Under the pieces are notes generated by a model, which was given only the letters and a program-made list of their open reading frames with translations, did no database searches and was not told where the DNA came from. 41,165 bases of DNA from a virus, in IMG/VR virus record IMGVR_UViG_3300017963_000429, positions 1 to 41,165 of that record. One strand, given 5' to 3'. A program made the translations under genes and the position numbers. Numbering within the stretch: position 1 is the first letter of the stretch; the number at the start of each line of letters is the position of its first letter. Positions 38,587 through 41,165 of this stretch are shown piece by piece.

Positions 38587-38933
38587 TTGTAGTATACATA
38601 GCAAGCCCGTATACGTGGGGCGACGCCGGTAAAAACGTCGGTATACATATGAAAGTAGCAAACGATCTGATCGGGCGCGGCTTTTGTGTTATCGCGCCTT
38701 TGCTTTTTCATTTTCTGCATATCGTCTATCCGAGAGACTGGGCAACGTGGATCAAAGTCGATCTTGAATTGCTCAGCCGTGCCGACGTGGTTTTAAGAGT
38801 ACCGGGCAAGAGCGCCGGGGCTGATATAGAAACCGAAGAGGCCGAAAAGCTCGGTATACCCGTCGTACACGATCTCGACGAGTTGGGCGTATGGGTATTT
38901 CAACAAGACACCAAAACCGGGCGGCGGGCGTGA
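38583..38933 (+). CDS. Nucleoside 2-deoxyribosyltransferase-like protein (DUF4406/DUF1937)
   Basis: 116 aa. YIASPYTWGDAGKNV at the N-terminus, PLLFHFLHIVYPRDWATWI in the middle, and ADVVLRVPGKSAGADIETEE near the end are the pattern of phage DUF4406-type proteins in the nucleoside deoxyribosyltransferase fold. Such proteins may act in nucleotide salvage or in handling modified nucleotides. The catalytic role is not proven. It is coupled to the upstream basic protein gene. Confidence 0.78.
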   Translation: MIVVYIASPYTWGDAGKNVGIHMKVANDLIGRGFCVIAPLLFHFLHIVYPRDWATWIKVDLELLSRADVVLRVPGKSAGADIETEEAEKLGIPVVHDLDELGVWVFQQDTKTGRRA

Positions 38934-39034
38934 GTTGGGAAGAGGTAAAACTTTTTCAGGCGAGGGCGCGCCGCCATAATATTAACGCTACTGATTTAAC
39001 AAAACTTAATTTAACCAGAAAGGAAAATAAGATC

Positions 39035-39589
39035 ATGGCAAATTTTGAAACGGCGCTACAACACGCGCTACAGAACGAGGGCGGCTACGCTAACGATCCT
39101 CACGATCCGGGGCGGGAAACTTACGCCGGTATATCGCGGCGGTTTTGGCCTCATTGGGACGGGTGGAAAGCGATCGACAAACATAAGCCGCTCGGTACTA
39201 ATCAAATGGTACACGAAACCGACGCCGACGTAGCCGAGTTTTACTTTAATACTTTTTGGCTACCGCTTAAGTGTGATAAAATCGCTAACGAGAGCGTAGC
39301 CGAAAGCCTTTTTGATTTCGCGATCAATATAGGCCGTAAGCGCGCTATCCGGGTACTACAGGACACCGTTAATATATACTCAGGTAGAAAGCGGATCAAA
39401 GTAGACGGTATTATAGGCGAGAAAACCTTAGCCGGTATCGAAGCCGCAAGCGCACGATCGCCGAAATTCCCTAACGGCTTTATAAGGTTCCGCATAGATT
39501 GGTATTTTGATCTATGCTATAGCTCGCCGAAAAAGTACCGCTATTTGCGCGGGTGGGTTACCAGGGCGTTAAAGAGCCTCGAAAAATGA
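39035..39589 (+). CDS. Endolysin, GH108 lysozyme with peptidoglycan-binding domain
   Basis: 184 aa from ATG at 39035, chosen for the AGAAAGGAAAATAAGATC ribosome site; the frame is open upstream, including a GTG at 38930. The catalytic EGGY motif (Glu15) in QNEGGYANDPHDPGRETYAG marks glycoside hydrolase family 108. The C-terminal half (SLFDFAINIGRKRAIRVLQD, KVDGIIGEKTLAGIE) is the associated PG-binding domain. There is no signal peptide, so a holin is needed for release. Confidence 0.9.
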   Translation: MANFETALQHALQNEGGYANDPHDPGRETYAGISRRFWPHWDGWKAIDKHKPLGTNQMVHETDADVAEFYFNTFWLPLKCDKIANESVAESLFDFAINIGRKRAIRVLQDTVNIYSGRKRIKVDGIIGEKTLAGIEAASARSPKFPNGFIRFRIDWYFDLCYSSPKKYRYLRGWVTRALKSLEK

Positions 39590-39678
39590 TCGGGGCTTTT
39601 ATCGTACTCGTTTTAATTTGTCTTGCCTTTCTGTATTGCGTTATGTATCTAACGGAAAGGCAAGACGATCACTATTAG
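39586..39678 (+). CDS. Very small membrane protein of the lysis cluster
   Basis: 30 aa: MIGAFIVLVLICLAFLYCVM followed by YLTERQDDHY. One transmembrane helix and a short charged tail. The ATG overlaps the endolysin stop by 4 nt, which indicates coupled translation. It may be a minimal holin or a lysis helper (inference); too short for a family assignment. Confidence 0.6.
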   Translation: MIGAFIVLVLICLAFLYCVMYLTERQDDHY

Positions 39679-39698
39679 CAAGAAAGGAATATATACAT

Positions 39699-39902
39699 AT
39701 GAAATTTTTTAAAACCGTATTAAAAATAGCCTCAATTAAGCCCTTGCGGGAATTGATCTATAAGCTCGTCGTGTATTACAAAAACGATAAGCGCTACGAT
39801 CGCAAGGAAATAATTGATTTATTTTTTACTCTGGCTACCTTTTTCGGCGTGTCGATTACTCACGACAAAATGGAAAACCGGATCACAATAACGTATAATT
39901 AA
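39699..39902 (+). CDS. Small unknown protein of the lysis cluster
   Basis: 67 aa from ATG at 39699, preceded by AGAAAGGAATATATAC; an earlier in-frame start lacks a ribosome site. Basic helical N-terminus (MKFFKTVLKIASIKPLRELI) and a hydrophobic middle (IIDLFFTLATFFGVSI) that is short for a membrane span. It could associate with the membrane. No family is recognised. The lysis terminator follows. Confidence 0.58.
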   Translation: MKFFKTVLKIASIKPLRELIYKLVVYYKNDKRYDRKEIIDLFFTLATFFGVSITHDKMENRITITYN

Positions 39903-39916
39903 AACTCAAAAATAGT

Positions 39917-39964
39917 GCCATATAGAGCCGTGTATATAGCGGTATCTATATGGCCTTTTTTTTT
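39917..39964 (+). terminator. Strong intrinsic terminator of the lysis operon
   Basis: A perfect 10-bp stem, GCCATATAGA (39917-39926) with TCTATATGGC (39945-39954), is followed by C and nine T (39956-39964). The 18-nt loop can form a further CCG/CGG pairing. This is the clearest terminator in the window. Confidence 0.9.
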
Positions 39965-39991
39965 GCCCTTTTTTGAGCAAAAACGGCGATC

Positions 39992-40349
39992 TGTCTTGTT
40001 GTCTTATCTGTCTTATATGCCACAAGACAAAAAAAGCGCCCTTTTTGGCCTAAAAACCCAGGAAAAACGGCTCTGTCTTGTTGTCTTGCGTATATTGCTA
40101 TATCTATACGTGAGAAAAGTTTACTTACATACAATTTTAAACGGCGTTTTTAATTTGGTAAGTGTATGTAAGTAACTCTCTGTATATAGGGGATAGAGCG
40201 AAATACGCAAGACAACAAGACAAATCTTTATAAGCCATTGGTATATATGGCTATTACGCTGTCTTGTCACTATCGGGGCTCATATGACAACAAGACAGAT
40301 CGCCCCATACGTACCAGGATCGCCATATTTGGCCGATCGTGACAAGACA
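39992..40349. repeat. Cluster of TGTCTTG-type repeats in both orientations
   Basis: TGTCTTGTTGTCTTG or close forms occur at 39992-40005, 40074-40088 and, inverted, 40208-40222 (CAAGACAACAAGACA) and 40285-40297. Shorter sites are at 40009-40014, 40023-40029, 40260-40269 (TGTCTTGTCA) and 40340-40349 (TGACAAGACA). The stretch 39965-40411 holds no supported gene. The sites could bind a regulator or a replication initiator; the last lies in a candidate promoter. Confidence 0.75.
40121..40175. repeat. 13-bp perfect inverted repeat
   Basis: TTACTTACATACA (40121-40133) and TGTATGTAAGTAA (40163-40175) are perfect inverse copies separated by 29 bp. No T run follows, so it is not an obvious terminator. 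It lies among the TGTCTTG repeats and could be an operator, an origin element or a structured RNA. Confidence 0.7.
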
Positions 40350-40357
40350 AATATACA
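40329..40357 (+). promoter_or_regulatory. Candidate promoter before the HNH gene
   Basis: TTGGCC (40329-40334) and TATACA (40352-40357) are 17 bp apart. The spacer contains the TGACAAGACA repeat (40340-40349), so the site could be controlled by whatever binds the repeats. It would transcribe the HNH gene and perhaps, on a circular map, the terminase genes. Confidence 0.4.
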
Positions 40358-40411
40358 CCCCGGCACTATATTAATTTATAATGGAATAAATAAACAATAA
40401 GGACAAAACCA

Positions 40412-40792
40412 ATGTACAGCGCTAAGAGCATATGTAGACGGGTAGGCTGTAACGCCCTCGTAGAAAGGCCGGGCTACTGTGATATACATACGGTATACGA
40501 GCAAGAGCGCTTTAAGCATTTGAAGCGAGCGCCCGACGCCTCGGCCTTTTATAGTGGGGCTAAGTGGACTAAGACGAGCCGAGCCTTTCGTAAGGCTAAC
40601 CCGCTATGCGCTGAGCATAAGCGCGCCGGGATCATTGTTAAGGGCGCTATAGCTGATCATACAATAGAGCGAGCCGAGCTTATGCGGCAAGGGCTCGATC
40701 CCTACGATTGGAAGTATCTACAAAACCTCTGTACGCCATGCCATAATAAGAAACTCAGACAGCGGCAGAACAAAGCGAAAGGTTTTATATGA
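40412..40792 (+). CDS. HNH endonuclease
   Basis: 126 aa. The HNH core is IADHTIERAEL (D82-H83), then N105 and H111, with zinc-binding Cys66 and C107-x2-C110 (LCTPCHNKK). An additional N-terminal cluster (C8, C13, C23, H26) could hold a second zinc. In HK97-like phages an HNH protein encoded next to the terminase is required for packaging cleavage; here terS would follow if the map is circular. The ribosome site is AAGGACAAAACC. Confidence 0.88.
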   Translation: MYSAKSICRRVGCNALVERPGYCDIHTVYEQERFKHLKRAPDASAFYSGAKWTKTSRAFRKANPLCAEHKRAGIIVKGAIADHTIERAELMRQGLDPYDWKYLQNLCTPCHNKKLRQRQNKAKGFI

Positions 40793-41051
40793 GGCCAGAG
40801 AATTGCCAGAGCCCGGCCAGTGACCGGCCAGAGCCCGGCCAGTTAAGCCCCAGTGATCAGCCAGAGCCCGGCCAGTTATTTGCCAGTGACCGGCCAGAGC
40901 CCGGCCAGTGGTCGGCCAGAGAATTGCCAGAGGTAGGCCAGTGGTCGGCCAGTTATTTGCCAGAGGTCGGCCAGTTATTTGCCAGTGGTCGGCCAGTGAA
41001 CGGCCAGAGCCCGGCCAGTGATCAGCCAGTGACCGGCCAGAGAGTTGCCAG
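40788..41051. repeat. Tandem array of 11-bp repeats ending in GCCAG
   Basis: Twenty-three exact 11-bp units run from 40799 to 41051, plus a first unit at 40788-40798 that overlaps the HNH stop codon. All end in CCAG and 22 of the 23 in GCCAG. The first six bases come from a small set: AGCCCG, TGACCG, TGGTCG, TTATTT, TGATCA, AGAATT and a few single variants. Unit length never changes, so the array keeps a face-of-helix spacing. Adjacent to the HNH gene and, in a circular map, terS, it is a good candidate for the terminase recognition site. Confidence 0.92.
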
Positions 41052-41087
41052 ATCAATAAAAGGCTCTTTTTTATTTATTTTAGGGGC

Positions 41088-41129
41088 GTCTATATGGGGG
41101 GCTCTATACAGGGCGGTCTATAAGGGAGG
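41088..41129. repeat. Three tandem 14-bp G-rich repeats
   Basis: GTCTATATGGGGGG (41088-41101), CTCTATACAGGGCG (41102-41115) and GTCTATAAGGGAGG (41116-41129) form three head-to-tail 14-bp units of the type TCTATA-nn-GGG. More G runs follow to 41133. Between 41052 and 41087 there is only an AT-rich stretch. The site may be part of the packaging or cutting region, or may form a G-quadruplex. Confidence 0.7.
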
Positions 41130-41165
41130 GGGGCGATCCATCCTAGAGGGCGACGTAGCGAAGAC

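Noticed and set aside
38891-39034. N-terminal extension of the endolysin
   Set aside because: The residues before 39035 do not belong to the GH108 fold, and a good ribosome site lies before the ATG at 39035. A GTG start at 38930, just inside the upstream gene's end, cannot be fully excluded.
39915-40175. Plus-strand open frame of 86 codons in the control region
   Set aside because: It runs through the lysis terminator, its T run and the TGTCTTG repeats, and it has no ribosome site. The translation is low-complexity and not protein-like.
40788-41051. 11-bp array as a CRISPR array or iteron-type plasmid origin
   Set aside because: Units are too short and contiguous for CRISPR. No replication initiator gene lies beside it, and the packaging context fits better, though an origin role is not formally excluded.
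40718-41056. Minus-strand 112-codon open frame across the 11-bp array, encoding an 11-residue repeat protein (GRALADHW type)
   Set aside because: An 11-bp period makes every frame periodic at 11 codons. The frame starts with TTG, has no ribosome site and runs antisense into the HNH gene. It is best seen as a by-product of the repeat.
1-41165. Integrase, repressor, attachment sites and tRNA genes
   Set aside because: None of the predicted proteins shows recombinase or repressor motifs, and I found no cloverleaf-like sequence. Reported as absent within the limits of reading by eye.

Overview
The window reads as an essentially complete genome of a tailed siphophage with an HK97-type capsid, opened just upstream of the terminase genes. 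It holds packaging, head, tail, replication and lysis modules. I see no integrase, repressor, transposase, tRNA or CRISPR array, so a virulent lifestyle is likely but not proven. The host cannot be named. A predicted lipoprotein and a large fibre protein built from autotransporter-associated beta-strand repeats point to a Gram-negative host; such repeats are very common in Verrucomicrobiota, Lentisphaerota and Planctomycetota (weak inference). Composition is unusual: GATC is several-fold over-represented and the octamer GCGATCGC recurs.

Layout. (1) 87-10421, plus: terS, terL, portal, ClpP-like protease, HK97-fold capsid protein, an intrinsic terminator, head completion genes, a secreted-looking structural protein and two paralogous tail-tube proteins. 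(2) 10462-22717, plus: tail assembly chaperone with a -1 programmed frameshift (T TTT TTT followed by a hairpin), tape measure, tail tip genes, two small membrane proteins, a GT32-like glycosyltransferase, and fibre/adhesin proteins. (3) 22782-30417, minus: a replication operon reading leftward from a TTGACA/TATATT promoter: helper protein, Cas4/AddB-like nuclease (DUF2800), ssDNA-binding protein (DUF2815), family A DNA polymerase, small proteins, Dam-like methylase, VRR-NUC nuclease and SNF2-like helicase. (4) 30695-34222, plus, divergent from the previous operon: two small genes, a PAPS-reductase-like PP-loop protein and a primase-polymerase/helicase. (5) 34316-38933, plus: a strong promoter whose spacer is a perfect 14-bp palindrome, a ~290-nt structured leader, then a chain of small unknown genes. 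Seven of the junctions carry a nearly identical ~65-nt RNA element with a covarying H-type pseudoknot. (6) 39035-39902: GH108 endolysin and small proteins, ended by a textbook terminator. (7) 39965-41165: a repeat-rich control region (TGTCTTG motifs, a 13-bp inverted repeat), an HNH nuclease gene, 23 tandem 11-bp repeats ending in GCCAG and three 14-bp G-rich repeats. If the genome is circular or terminally redundant, these repeats lie directly upstream of terS, where a packaging site is expected.

The most novel signal is the seven-copy pseudoknot family between 35.0 and 38.2 kb. Its stems change in concert between copies, it starts within 0-2 nt of the upstream stop codon, and it ends 24-34 nt before the next start codon. 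The next most interesting are the 11-bp tandem array next to the terminase genes and the promoter/palindrome/leader at 34.3-34.6 kb.
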